Positions 23,666 through 35,579 are shown, counted from the first letter of the stretch. The stretch: 64,000 nt of DNA from Tetrapyrgos nigripes (GCA_013368315.1 JAACJM010000013.1:62001-126000), one strand, 5' to 3'. Numbers and translations are program-made. Notes: a model not told the origin generated them from the letters alone.

Positions 23666-23870
23666 GGATTTGTGTTGGATGGCGACGGAATCACCACTGT
23701 CAGTGTGAAGGACCATTTCGCGATCAGCGTCATGAAAACAGTCGGTGGGGACAGTGGCGTTGGAGTGGATTTGTGTTGGATGATGCCGACGGAATCACCA
23801 CTGTCAGTGCGGAAGACCATTTCGCGGTCAGTGTCACGGAAACAGTCGGTGGGGACAATGGCGTCGGAGT
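23666..23870. repeat. 101-bp tandem duplication
   Basis: GGATTTGTGTTGGATG begins at 23666 and again at 23767. The two copies share long blocks, including GACGGAATCACCACTGTCAG and ACAGTCGGTGGGGACA. The second copy has a 3 nt insertion (GAT). A third copy begins but fades at GTCGATTTGGCTTGG. Confidence 0.85.
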
Positions 23871-24117
23871 CGATTTGGCTTGGGATTCGGACAAGGCAAG
23901 GAGGAGGGCGAAAGCAGACATATCTTCAGGAGACTGACACCAGATATCGTAAAGTCTGAAAAGGTCAGGCAACGCAACCTTGTTGGTTAAATCATTAAGT
24001 AAAAATTGAAACAACCAGACTCACAAATCGACAATCCACCACCTAAACCGGCGTAAAACGGGCCCAACAGAACTTGCTTCCTCTCGGGGACTGCTCTTCA
24101 CCCTTCTGCCGACTTCT

Positions 24118-24495
24118 CTAGTTCGCCACAAGCTTGGCCATAGATTCCTTCTCTTTTGGAGTCAGATGAAGCAGAAGGAACACTTCTAGTGCGATGCATG
24201 CGGCGATGAGGAAGAGTGCCCTGTGATTGGAATGAAGGTGAGGATGCGGGGCGATCCGCTTCACGGCAAGGAGAATGAGTTCGTGAATGAGGTCAAGAAG
24301 GCGGGTCGGCGTAAGGTGCATGGGTATGGAAATCACAATGAGCATAGCCTTATCAAATGAGGTGGTATGCGAGACCGTGTCCTTGCACAATGCGCTGAAG
24401 CGAATAATGACGTAGAATAATAAAGAGAGTGTAATGGGAGCGGACGACGTGTAAAGACCGTCGAGCAACGAAAAATGGACTCTGGAACTACGCAA
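24118..24495 (-). CDS. Possible small hydrophobic protein
   Basis: A 125-residue frame with two or three hydrophobic stretches (ITLSLLFYVIIRF; LFLIAACIALEVFLLLHL) and a C-terminus TPKEKESMAKLVAN. No intron, family or conserved residue is recognised. It could be the last exon of a decayed membrane protein or chance. Confidence 0.25.
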   Translation of the reverse strand: MRSSRVHFSLLDGLYTSSAPITLSLLFYVIIRFSALCKDTVSHTTSFDKAMLIVISIPMHLTPTRLLDLIHELILLAVKRIAPHPHLHSNHRALFLIAACIALEVFLLLHLTPKEKESMAKLVAN

Positions 24496-24665
24496 GAAGG
24501 GGAGCTGGGGAAAGCCGCAGTTTCTTGTGCCGGCTGACTAAGAGGCAGCCGCAAATTGTCTCGATGTTCGCAGATTACCTTCACTGTTAGCTTCTTGACA
24601 CGAATCATATGGGCCTCCAATTATTAGCTGTGAAGTCTCAAAATATGGCCAATGGCAGAGCAGGA

Positions 24666-25136
24666 TCATCGCTTGATGAGATCCTTGTGACCATTCTTAG
24701 CGCTGCTAGCGCAGCATCCCCGACTCGAAGTAATGAAAGGAAAAGCATTTTTTATTGATTTGAGTACACCGGGAAAGTGTTGTAGTACATATGGTACACC
24801 CGCCCACCTCCCTGAATACGAGTACAGTTGTAAAAAGAAATGAAACGGTTCTTGTTTTCAACTACTACACTATACTTAAACCGTACTCGATCTTCCAACT
24901 ATCGCCTTTTTTTTAAAGAAACAGCAGCGCCAAGAGCCTGGGACTGCCACGCCGCTCGCAGCGGCTCTTCCGAGGCTGACTACAGCTAACATTGTCATAA
25001 GCCATCGTGACCAGGTTTCTTTCCTAAAAGGAACTGGATGAGGTGCGGATCAATCATTCGACGACCTAGTCCCTCCTCTTCCCTTCGGTCCGAGTCGGGG
25101 ATTTAATCATCACTTGAGGAGATCCTTGTGACCATT
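24666..25136. repeat. Segment flanked by 30-bp direct repeats and short inverted repeats
   Basis: TCATCGCTTGATGAGATCC...GACCATT at 24666-24695 recurs with three mismatches at 25107-25136. Just inside lie inverted 11-mers TCCCCGACTCG (24717-24727) and CGAGTCGGGGA (25091-25101). The arrangement resembles an inserted or excised mobile sequence of about 385 bp upstream of the transposase gene. Confidence 0.6.
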
Positions 25137-25487
25137 CAAGTTGTCATATAACTAGAACCTCGATGGGTACATAGCGCTGATTCTTTCCTGCCCTTGTCTC
25201 AATTCCCCAGTTTTTAGAATTTCATCCCTATCCATCCTGAACTACATCCTTCTTATCAGCTCTTGTATACTTTCTTAACAGTGGCGTTGTGGCTTTGCCA
25301 GTGGTGGTTCCTTGGTCATACATTGATTTCCTGTAAGCTTAGGGGTAACCACAGCTACGCCCACATCAAGCCTTCCTCCAGGTCCTTTGTTTGGCTTTTG
25401 ATTAAAATTGGTTTCTGACTGGAGTAGTATTAGTGCTGACATCCTCCACATTTCTTGAAACATTCCTAACAAAGCTTATCTTCAATA

Positions 25488-28400
25488 ATGGCTGTAAGCT
25501 TTTCAAGATATTTCCTGATATTTCTTCTCACTCTTTTCTTTTTCCTTTATTAGGGGGGAACCTGTTCACATTGTGGAAGGCAGAATCTCAAGAACCTGAA
25601 GAAACACCATAGTTCCTGCTCAGCATATGAAACTCATAGAAGCAAAACTATCAAGGGATCACTTCAATTTAATCAGCAAATGCAGGTAGTCACTATTCAG
25701 TTTTTTTTTTTTTGAGAAATAATGCTCATTGGGATCAGGCATCTGCATCTGGAACAACAGATTCTCCAATGGATGTTGACATTGAGGTAAATGTACTTCA
25801 GATTATACAGTTTAAATCTGATCTAATTTTAACAATTAGCAACAACATGATGTACCAGGAGCAGTAACAACAGAAGATTTTATGTTAGATTCCCAGGTAT
25901 TGCTAATTTATATATGAGTCATCAAAAGGAATTCTGACACTTTGTGTGATTTAGAATGATCAAACTGCTATGCAAATTGATGAGCAGCCTCATACCCCTC
26001 CAGGCCCTCAGATACCTATTCAGGTACAATATTTTTAATTGGTTGATATCACCTACTTATGCTTTTTATAGCCTGATTATTTTCAGACTCCGGACCCCAA
26101 TGAAAATTTGCCACCCAGAACAAGAGCTCCTCCAAAGGTGCTTGAAGATTTCGGCATGGTACAGTCTATACCCCTCATCAAAAAAGTCCGAACAAAGCCC
26201 ACTGCAGCCAGAACACCAAGTCCTAATCTCTTTGGATCCTCTCCCCTCTCCTCTCCTCCAGATTCTCCTCCTGCAGAACCAAAGCCCCTTCCTGCCCTCT
26301 TTCAGACTGATCCAGATCAGTTTGGACTGTTCCGAGTCTATGATAAATCACCTAGTCATGATCCATTGGAAAACATCAATCTACAGGATCTTACAGACTT
26401 TCATATTCCAGGTGGCTCCAGTGATACAGATAACAGAAATCCTTTTTCTGGATTTGGCCCTAATGTCAATATCTCTTCTATTTCCAATCCAGACATCCTT
26501 TCCAAAGGGCCTTTCCGAAATACTAGTGTTTTTCGTCTCATGAAATGGCATCATGATGCTATGAAAAGAAAAGCACTGGGAAACTTGGACTCTTTGGTCA
26601 CAAATGTCATTCTAGCCAAGGATTTTCAGCAGAAGGATTTCCATGGGTTTAATGGACAAAGGGAAGCTCATCGTATGGATCAGTATATGAAGGCTCAGGA
26701 ACAGGCAGCAAAGGAGACTTTGTTACCGTGGAATGCTGCAGATGGTTGGACCAAAAGCTCTGTTTCACTTAAGCTTCCCAGAGCTAGATGGTCTTGGGAG
26801 AGAGAGGAAGATATTCCTACAATGAAAGTGGACAATGTTTGGCATAGAGATGTACAGGAGGTCATCAAGGCAGCATGGCAGAGTGACCAGGCTTGGAACT
26901 ATCACCATAAACCATTCAAGCTGATGTGGAAGCCCTCTGAAGATCAGCCTGCTGTTCGTATTTTTGGAGAAACCTTTTGGAGTGATCGGATGATTGAAAT
27001 GGATAGGAAGCTGCCAGAGATCCCTGGATGTGGACTGGAGAGAATAGTAGTCCCTGTGCAACTCTGGTCAGACTCAACTCATTTGACAACTTTTGGAACT
27101 CAGAAGATGTGGCCAATTTATATGTTTATTGGTAATCTCTCAAAGTATACTCGTGGACGCCCAAGCACTTTTTCAGCTCATCATATTGCATATGTGCCTG
27201 AGGTATGCAATTTCTTTCAATATATGCAATTCCTAATAATTATCTCTTGTGTCAGCTTCCAGACAAGATTGAGGATTTCTACCATAGTCTATTCAATGGC
27301 CAACATCCTTCCAACAACGAAAAAACTCATTTACGAAGGGAGCTTCTTCATGCTGTTCTTGCTTTGATTTTCAATCCGACATTTCGCCAAGCATATTTAG
27401 AAGGAATTGTGGTTTTATGTGTGGATCAGATAATGAGAAGGCTTTTTCCCAGGCTGTTTTCCTATTCTGTTGATTATGTTGAAAAGTAAGCAGAGATTTA
27501 TCTTCTTCTTGGTTGATCAACTATCTAATTATCCTTCATCTAAATATAGAGTGATGTTGGCAGCAATGATGTTTCTATCGGAATATCCTTGCACTGCTTG
27601 TATGATTCTGAAGAGGCAGATAAAGTATGTTGGAACAAAGGTTGACCTAGAGAGGATAGTGAAGAAGCCAAGAGTAGATGATGATGTTAGGCAGGGGAGA
27701 GTTATAACTGCCAGAAAGTTGATTTTCCATGATGGATGTGCTGTCAGAAGTGATAGAGTCTTGGCTCTTTTGAAAAATGGCTCATATATTCCCACACTGG
27801 TAAGGAACTTTGTAATTGTTCCAGTATTTATAACTTACTGTTTGCAGAGTCAACTATCTGTTTTTTTACAGGATGTTGGTGAAAATATGTTTGACCTTTT
27901 CCCAACTGACATTCTGCATGACTTTGAGCTGGGGAAATGGAGAGATGTTTTTACACACCTCTGCCGGATCTTGCAATCTATTGGACATGAAAAACTGAGT
28001 GAACTGAACCAGAGGTGAATATATGTGAATTTATACTTGATTATAAAGTTTTCTAATACCCTATTAGATACCGCAATATGCCTAGCTTTGGCCAGGGCAC
28101 TATTCGCTACTTCAAAAGTAATGTCTCTGATATGAGACACTTTGCTGCCAGAAACTTTGAAGATTTACTACAGGTTAGCCATTTTGAGTCTTTTAGGCTA
28201 AGCTCTAACTTCATTGTTTTGTCTTAGCTTGCTCTTCCAGCTTTTGAGAATCTCATAAGTGATAAACAGCAAGAGACAATTGTTCAGAATCTGCTGTTTG
28301 ACCTTATGACTTTCCATGCTCATGCAAAGCTCCGAATTCAGACAGAAGATACCTTGAAATCATTCAGACTGGCTACTCAGTCTCTGGGTCAATCTCTGCG

Positions 28401-30006
28401 ACAGTTCGCTAACAGAACTTGTGCATTTTATGCCGACACCAAGGAGCTCCCTCGCGAAAAAGCTGCAAGACTTCACAAAGCTGCTAATCAGACTAAGAAA
28501 GCTACAAACACAGCTGTGGCAAACACAGCTGTGGCAAGCACAAGTTCTGAAACAGCTACAATTAGAAGAAAGAAGTTCAATATGGAAACGTATAAGACTC
28601 ATGCCTTGAGTCATTATCCAGACCATGCGGAGCAGTTTGGCACATATGACTCTATTTCTACAAGAGATGTGAGTTGCTGATTGTGTGATACTACTACAAC
28701 ACTAATCAAAGTATGTTTTAGGGAGAAAGAGAACACTGTTACATCAAGTATATGTATGATCTTGTCAGCAAGAAAGACCATACAGCTGGAATTGCAGTGC
28801 AGGAACGCCGTCATGATCTGTTGCGCAAGGTGGATGAGGATACTCTGAAACCAAAGCAGTCTTCCTATTCTAAAGCCCAGAAAATGCTTTTTACTCTGCC
28901 AACACAAGAAGAGGATTCACAAATTCCTGATATTTCAAAACCATACCACATTGCTGCATCTCAGGTCAACTATCAAACTATCTATTCCTTGATAGAGGCA
29001 GGCAAAAAGGATCCTGCACTAAAGGTGAGTTCTAAATATACAAAAGACTATCAAGTTTGTCTCAAATATATCACAGAATTTCCAAGAAAAGCTAGAGTTA
29101 CACTTGTTGCAGCAGCTTCTTCCTGAGGAAAAAGAGCTGGATCGAAATACTATTGGCATTGTATCTGGCCGACTCTTCATTCACAATACTGTTTCCTTTC
29201 ATTTCACCACCTATGACTGCAGACGTGATCGGGATGTTGTGAATCCAAAGAGACACAATGATATCATGATGGTTTCTAATGACCCTGCTGCATCTCATCC
29301 ATACATCTATGCCAGGGTCATTGGTATATATCATGTTAATGTTAGACACTTTGGAGAAAGGTCTCGAAGCACAACAAAGGAGCATATGGATGTTTTGCAT
29401 GTCAGATGGTTTCAACATGTCACTTCATATCCTTGTGGCTTCAAGGCCAAGCGTCTTCCTAGGCTGCAGTTTATTCCTGAAGATGACCCAGATGCCTTCG
29501 GGTTTGTTGATCCTAAAGCAGTTCTCCGAGGGTGTTATACAATTCCAGCATTTGCACATGGCACTACCAAGGAATATCTTGATTTTCCTAATTCCATTGG
29601 AAGACCTCCAAGATTCACTTCTGAAGGTCTAATCATAGATCAATATGATTACAAATATTATTACGTTGGAATGTGAGTCTCAGGTGGATTGAGAACCTTT
29701 GTGCTTTGCTAATTAAATTTTAACTTTAGAGCGGTTGATAGAGACATGTGGATGAGATATCGTGGAGGAGGTGTTGGACACATTACGACCAGGGAATACA
29801 CCAAAGAGATGGAAGTTGAAGCACTGGGAATTGAGGTAGCTGAGGTAGTTGAAGAAGTGGAGATGGAGACTGATCATGATCATCCTATCTATCAAAGTGG
29901 GAATGATGATGGGAAAGACGATATTGGCGATGAAAGTACTGGAGAAGATGATAGGTATGATGAAGAGTATAATGAGCCCTCTGATTGGGAAACAGACGAG
30001 AATTAG
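25488..30006 (+). mobile_element. Plavaka-type (CACTA-like) transposase gene
   Basis: Transposase of the Plavaka family, DNA transposons common in Agaricomycetes. The first exons are 25488-25493 (ATGGCT), 25554-25685, 25739-25786, 25840-25896, 25955-26023 and 26087-27202, then 27256-27485 and 27550-27799; all junctions keep frame. The N-terminus has a C-x2-C...H...C finger (GGTCSHCGRQNLKNLKKHHS). The diagnostic core is RIFGETFWSDRMIEMDRK, VVPVQLWSDSTHLTTFGTQ, WPIYMFIGNLSKYTR and FPTDILHDFELGKWRDVF. Further C-terminal blocks include PYIYARVIGIYHVNVRH and VDRDMWMRYRGGGVGH, with an acidic tail. I see no in-frame stop or frameshift, so the gene may be recently active. No CACTA terminal repeats were found by eye. 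Confidence 0.88.
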
Positions 30007-30802
30007 TAACTAAAACTACCCTTTGCAGAGAACTGAAGATAGCATTTACTTACTACTGCAGTTTCAGTCATATGTTCTATACATTTAATGTTTATATCCA
30101 CAAACCTTCGACATGAGTTGAATACCTGTAAGAGGCGGGTCATGGGTTTTAGGTGGGTTTGGATATGCTGACCCATACCCGTACCCGCCAACCCGTGCTA
30201 TTCCCTACTACTTGGCCCTTGGCCCTGCCCCACTGGATCTGCCTAGTAAATTGCATGGGTATCCCACAGGTACTTTTAGTGTGACCTGTGCACAAAAATA
30301 TCTGTGGGTCGTTAACCATTACACCATTTCAATATTATAATGACTGAAAGTGAACTGCACCGGTATTCCGTGGGTACTTTTGAGGCTACCCGTACCCATG
30401 AGCCCTATGTACCCGCAGGTCTTGAGTTGATGAGGGAAAAATCAACAATTTGCATTTGAAAAAAGGTGAGAATTAATCGTTAGCCTGAGGCTATTTAATA
30501 CATTGAACTAATACGTACAAAGCCTCATTGAAGTGTTTATGGCCCATCTGAGCCACCGTCAACCGGCACGGGTCTGGAAATCCGTACCCGTTAGACCCTT
30601 ACCCGTGACCTGTGATAACCTGCCAGACCCGTGCTTTTCACTAATGACTGATTGCATACCATATCGAAGTCTCCAGAGCCACAGGTCTAGATATTACTAC
30701 CCATACCCATACACAGCCTGTGCTTTTCACTGAAGGTGCACCTTCAGATGTCTATTCACTATTCAAATTCAAGGCCAGATCATCCACAATACATTATGAA
30801 GA
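30007..30802. repeat. Intergenic array of ACCCGTACCC-like motifs between convergent element genes
   Basis: Clusters of CCCGTACCC, CCCATACCC and their complements occur near 30171-30195, 30386-30418, 30566-30634 and 30694-30720. A motif CCCGTGCTWTTCMC recurs at about 30191 and 30628, with a weaker copy at 30718. The layout resembles subterminal repeats of a hAT-like or CACTA-like element. No protein is encoded. Confidence 0.6.
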
Positions 30803-32569
30803 TTAAAATTTAAGCCTAGATTGTACCCCTTTGACATGAGAATAGATCATTCCTCTCCTCTTGAAAGCCTCCACTGCTTTTACACACTGCTGAGTGATTT
30901 GAATTGAGGTGCCAAATCGCGTGACATTTTCTGGACTTTGTGACTGCATTGTAGAATGCTCATCTTCCTGTCCTCGCCAAATGATTTCGACGAGACCTTG
31001 TGCCCTGCTCATTGATATATTTCATAAACTGAATACTTCATAAGAAATTACTGCTTACCTTTCAAAATCCACTGCACACTTGTACTTGCTAAGAAGAAAG
31101 GCTCCACCTTTCACAGAGCCATGATCATGCTGATCAGGATTGAACTGCCATCTTTGCCTGGGTGTTGGTCTGAAAGCTATCCACCACATTCCATATGCAA
31201 TATGGGATGCATCACGGTCTCGATGAATGAAGTTGGCAAAGTCATCATCAGTCACTGTGATTGAATTGGCAAGAGCACCAGGCATGATTGGAGTCTCTTC
31301 AGTGATCTCTGTTTGTGAGATATCAGGAATGTTGGTTCTACAGAACACTTAAATCAGAGGAAAATGCACTACATAGAAAGCAAAGATACCTGGCAGCAAG
31401 ATCCATCATGGCTTTGTGCTCCATAGGAAACATGTTCTTCAAACCATCTGAATAAACTTTTGAAACAATATCGAGCTGAGAAGTACAATTTTGATAACTA
31501 ACACAATGATTAAACTGAGTGAAAAAAAGAACCGGCATATTGACTCACTCAGTTTGCTGCTGGAGACTCTGTCGTTTCCATGAATAGACACCAATGTCTG
31601 TAGCTGTCTGACCACGTGGGGCATGCCACCCTGCAGCGACCATATGGCCATGCTTCTTGAAACTATCAGGAGAAGCATTGGCTTCATGTGTTTTTTGTGA
31701 CTGAAGAGCATTTGAATGGGAGGCACAATGACAAGAACCAAATATTACTTACAGAGTTAATTTCGATGGAATTTGCAAGCTTTGAGTAAATCATGAGAAT
31801 GTCAATTGAAGTTGTGACTTCATTATAGCGTTCCGGCTCCAGAGTGGCCAATTCGGACCATGGACTACAATATGACAATTAAATTCAGAGTAATTCCACT
31901 ATTGGAAAAAATCAGACATACGTTATTTTGATCTGAAAGACGATCTCTTCTGTTTCAAGGTTGTACCCGATATGTAAGCCCTTCTCAAAGAAAAATTCTG
32001 TTTTGTCCCTTGGAAAATTGGGATCTTTAGCATCAAGAGGCTGTTGTTTCTGACGCTCGAGGTTCTTCAGTTCTTCTATATACTCTCGATCGTTCCCGTC
32101 AACAAAATGAATGTGGACATCTTGCACCCCACTCAATGCCTGAGCAATCTGTAAGGGTCAATATTGATAGTTAGTGTCCTTCAAGTTGGAAAGATAATAC
32201 AAGAAACACGCACAGCTTGGATGCTTGACTTGATCTTTTCCTTCTCTCTCTCCTCCTCTTGAGCCAACTTCTCTTTTTGGACACGCTCGCGCTCTTCATC
32301 AGCTTCAACTTTGCGTTGCCTCCGCACATTTCTTTTTTGAGTTTTATTCAAAACCGGCCTCTACATGTGGGCATTAGTAAACTCCAATAAGCTGAGAAAG
32401 TACCACTCACAGTTTGACCACTTTCCAATTGATCAGTATCTTTGGACTTGGAATTGCTGCAATCAGCAAAAAGTTTCAAAAGCTCAAGCAATAAAATAAC
32501 TACTCTGGATTTCTTTCGTACCCTTGTTTTTGACATTTGTTGGGCAGGTCTCTGAGGGAGGGAATCCAT
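30803..32569 (-). CDS. TET/JBP-like 2-oxoglutarate/Fe(II) dioxygenase
   Basis: Family members oxidise methylated bases in DNA (5-methylcytosine; some fungal members also N6-methyladenine). About eight exons; E1 32411-32569, E2 32214-32360, E3 31922-32148 and E4 31753-31864 join in frame. The N-terminus has a basic, glutamate-rich coiled coil (RRQRKVEADEERERVQKEK). The catalytic domain shows the Fe(II) H-x-D motif in ANFIHRDRDASHIAYGMWW, then GGAFLLSKYKCAVDFER, and the distal His/Arg region around DEHSTMQSQ and VTRFGTSIQITQQC. It ends RLKF at 30803. Convergent with the Plavaka transposase, 796 bp away; links between TET/JBP genes and DNA transposons are known in basidiomycetes. The frame looks intact. 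The family is assigned from motifs recalled, not from a search. Confidence 0.75.
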
Positions 32570-32710
32570 GATTGATATAGATGAAGTCGTCGATGGTCGA
32601 AGATAAGAGCCTTGCGCCTACTGACGTCACTCGCATTTTTGACTAATCATGGACCCGAAAATTCCGCCCTTTTTGTCTCTTACGCCCACGAACGACTCTA
32701 ACTCTCGTCT

Positions 32711-34686
32711 ATGGCGTCTCCGGGGCGTACCATTACTGCTGCTAGTCCACTTAGGCCTGGTGTCTCTTCTATGAACCCTCATGTACCCATGCTTACTCTG
32801 GAAGAAGCTACTTCGGATGGACACGAACGGGATACTGACAGTGCTGTTTCGACGCCGGCAAGAAGACGTCCTCGTCCGGTGTCTGAGCAGATGTTGGGCC
32901 ATAGCAGACCTCAACCTGTTTAGGACGAGGATGGTGAAGGTATGTGTTTCGTTACTTATAAAGTTTGTCACTATACTAAAACAAATCGCAGGTGTCATTT
33001 CTATTCTATCCGCTGCGACTAACGATCTCGCCCAACTCATCAACCACTTGGATTTGGAGGTGACACCTGGCACCACTCCCGGTACACTAAATATCTCTCC
33101 GTGGAGGCAGTAGATGTTCGCTGGTGCCGTTCCCCGTGTTCCCGATAATGATGAAAGCCCGACCAAGAAGACTTTGTGCAAGGACATCAGTTCCATCACT
33201 TCACTGCGACCTTACACCCAGTCTCAAAGTCCTACCAAACAGCCTTCATCCAAAGATCTTCTTGGTCAGCAGATTGCACCTTGGCCCACACTCAACTCGA
33301 TGTTCCCGAGAGACTCACCAAAGCCTTCACCACCAGTTGCATCATCGTCGGCACCAAGGACGCGTCCCAACCACAAGAGGACGTTATCACCTCCAGCTCC
33401 CATGCTTGAGAACTCTCCTCCCATGATTCGTCCATTGCGTCCTGCCAAGTCAAGGTCAGGTATTGTCGCGATGAAATCTTTGGGTCCACCACCATCTGAG
33501 GGCCTTCCGTCTATTGAACCCAAGCTCGATGCCGGTACTATCCGTGCTCCCTCGACGTTGACGTTTGGTTCTTGTACGTCCTCTCGAGGAGGTGATTCAT
33601 CTATCAGTTCCATCGATGACATCAAGAACCGACCACCAGTCCCAGTTTTGCCTTCTGCATTTGGACATGCTAGGAACAGATCTTCGCTGCTTTCATCTCA
33701 ATACAACAGCAACGACGACGACAACACTACTAGCCGTCCTCTCGTACCTGGAGCCAGGAGGATGCTCGGGATGAAGGGAACAATGGGAGGTTCTGACGTC
33801 TCAGCCTATGCTGTTGACGAATTGGACGCATCAGATCCTGAGTCAGACATTCCTGATGAGCTGCAGAACATTTGGGCAAAGCGTCACAAAGACGACACCC
33901 TCTTATCGTCCTTCCAGTCCTCGTTCTGCGTCTCCCGAAGATGTTCCTCAGGACGTCTCTGAGATGGACTCTCTCAGTGATCCTCAGCCCTTGGACATAC
34001 CCATGTTCCATCTCACTGACGTCAACGAGAATCAAATTGACATGGACGATATTGATATGGACGATTTTCACTCTGACGAAGACGGCGACACCAAGAAATC
34101 CTTCGACTTCACCGGCGAACTGAAGTTGAACGAGTCCGGCGCCTCAGACCGACAAAGCTTCATGGAACAGTTGGAGAATGCATTCCGTACCCCTGCGAAA
34201 CTCGACCTTTGTTATGACTTTGGAGATTCTGATAGTGGTATGCTGAGTGTTGAAGTGCCCCCACTTCCACCTTTGCCTTTGCTACCTGCTCAAGCGGAAA
34301 CGTCGTCCAGCACTATCCAGACAGATGTCTCTACAACCTCACATGAGGCAGTCGCTCAGCTCAATTCGCTTCTGGTCAACGCTTACACGCAAGTAAGTAA
34401 CACGATTTTTAACGCCGAGTTACTACCTACCTTTCCTAACCAGCTTCTTAGGGCGCCATCGTCACCGTCGCCGTCTGCTTCTCAACCGCGCCATCGTCAC
34501 CGTCGCCATCTGCTTCTCAACCGCGCCATCGTCACCGTCGCTGCCCGCTTCCGAGTCAATGATGCACAGCGTCAAGTCTTCATCACGTCTAAGACTTGCT
34601 CAATTACCTTTAGCTCTTTCTCTGTTATGACATCAATAGTTAATGGGATGGAGAGTTCTCTAATTTCTGTCTGGAAAGAAGTATAG
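32711..34686 (+). pseudogene. Decayed Ser/Pro-rich protein gene
   Basis: Starts MASPGRTITAASPLRP, then RRRPRPVSEQMLGHSR. After an intron (about 32940-32991) it reads GVISILSAATNDLAQLINHL and TPGTTPGTLNISPWRQ, where an in-frame TAG (33111-33113) interrupts. The same frame continues as FAGAVPRVPDNDESPTKK, QQIAPWPTLNSM and LGMKGTMGGSDVSAYAVDE to SDIPDELQ. Near 33885-33900 the reading shifts to another frame, SPRSASPEDVPQDVSEMD and MDDIDMDDFHSDEDGD. A further intron follows near 34392-34443, then a 35 bp repeat. The continuity on both sides of each break indicates one ancestral gene with a nonsense change and a frameshift. The family is not recognised by name. Confidence 0.6.
34453..34555. repeat. 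35-bp tandem repeat, three copies
   Basis: GCGCCATCGTCACCGTCGCC starts at 34453, with close copies at 34488 and 34523. The 35 bp period is not a multiple of three, so each copy is read in a different frame. Confidence 0.85.
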
Positions 34687-34689
34687 AAC

Positions 34690-35579
34690 TTCTGTGAGTT
34701 ATCAGTGAGCAGACAATGAAGACAATTGTATGGTGTGATACTCTGCCAGCATGTTTGTGTGGGCTTGTACAGTTCATTATAGATCTACAAGTGATAGGCA
34801 GTCTGGACTTTCTGAGGAATATGAGTGATAATATCCTCCTGGCTTCTATATCCCCTCATAAGCTTCTCAGATGTACTCTGAGGCCTGAAAGGAAAACATT
34901 TCAATGCCATAGTAAATGATGGGATATTCTCACGGAACTTGCAGGCACGACTGAGCTTTCGGCCCTTGTACATGCTTGTGAGATGCGTGGCAGAAAGATG
35001 GATCTTCCCATTTACCCGGAATGATTCCACCTCTCTTGTATAGTTTTGTCGTTTCATCGTAAACCTTTTGCAAACCTTACACATCCCTAGAAGCCGCCGA
35101 AAATTATTTTGGCTGCTGCTATGTAGCAAAACCATTTCGCACAACTCACCAGCTATTGAAAGGCAACGAAAATAATTCCAGTGAAAGTACAATAAACAAT
35201 AAGTTGTCATTATGATTCTGAGACTTTACACAGGGTTATACACAGTTGCAATTTTTTTGCATTTTTTGTGATGGTAGTCGAGACTCGGAGTCGTGCTGTT
35301 GTTACGTGAGCGCTATTTCTATAGCTAGTCTCAGAGATTTGCCATGGCCACAGAATGACTATAATAGCCTCGCAATGTTGCAGTATAAGTTCCAGGGTGT
35401 TGTTATAAGCATTCTAAGATTCTAAGATACAAAGCATGCGTGTACTACTAGAGCACTCAGAACAACACAGTCCATAACAAGTACAAAAGCGTCACAGACG
35501 CAGATAGGGAAGGTAATGAATGAATGAATGTACATCTGAACATCAGATGAAGAATAACGAGCATTTGGCAGTGTATGAT
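34690..35579. other. Intergenic, possible coding remnant on minus strand
   Basis: A minus-strand open stretch at 34785-35210 (141 residues; e.g. KLMRGYRSQEDIITHIPQ) has non-random-looking composition but no family I recognise and no neighbouring exons. The rest is 3' flank of the secreted protein gene at 35580. Confidence 0.3.

Larger units (their letters stand above)
23569..25487. other. Intergenic region with repeats; promoter side of the Plavaka gene
   Basis: About 1.9 kb. It contains a 101 bp tandem duplication (23666-23870), a small hydrophobic minus-strand frame (24118-24495), and a direct-repeat-flanked segment (24666-25136). No conserved gene family is recognised. Confidence 0.45.

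Noticed and set aside
30171..30720. ACCCGTACCC array as an internal telomere remnant
   Set aside because: The words are scattered in both orientations with spacers, not a head-to-tail TTAGGG-type tract.
32458..32520. Intron in the first exon of the TET/JBP gene (GTACGA...TTGCAG)
   Set aside because: Removing it puts an early stop in frame, whereas reading through stays open to the next clear donor.
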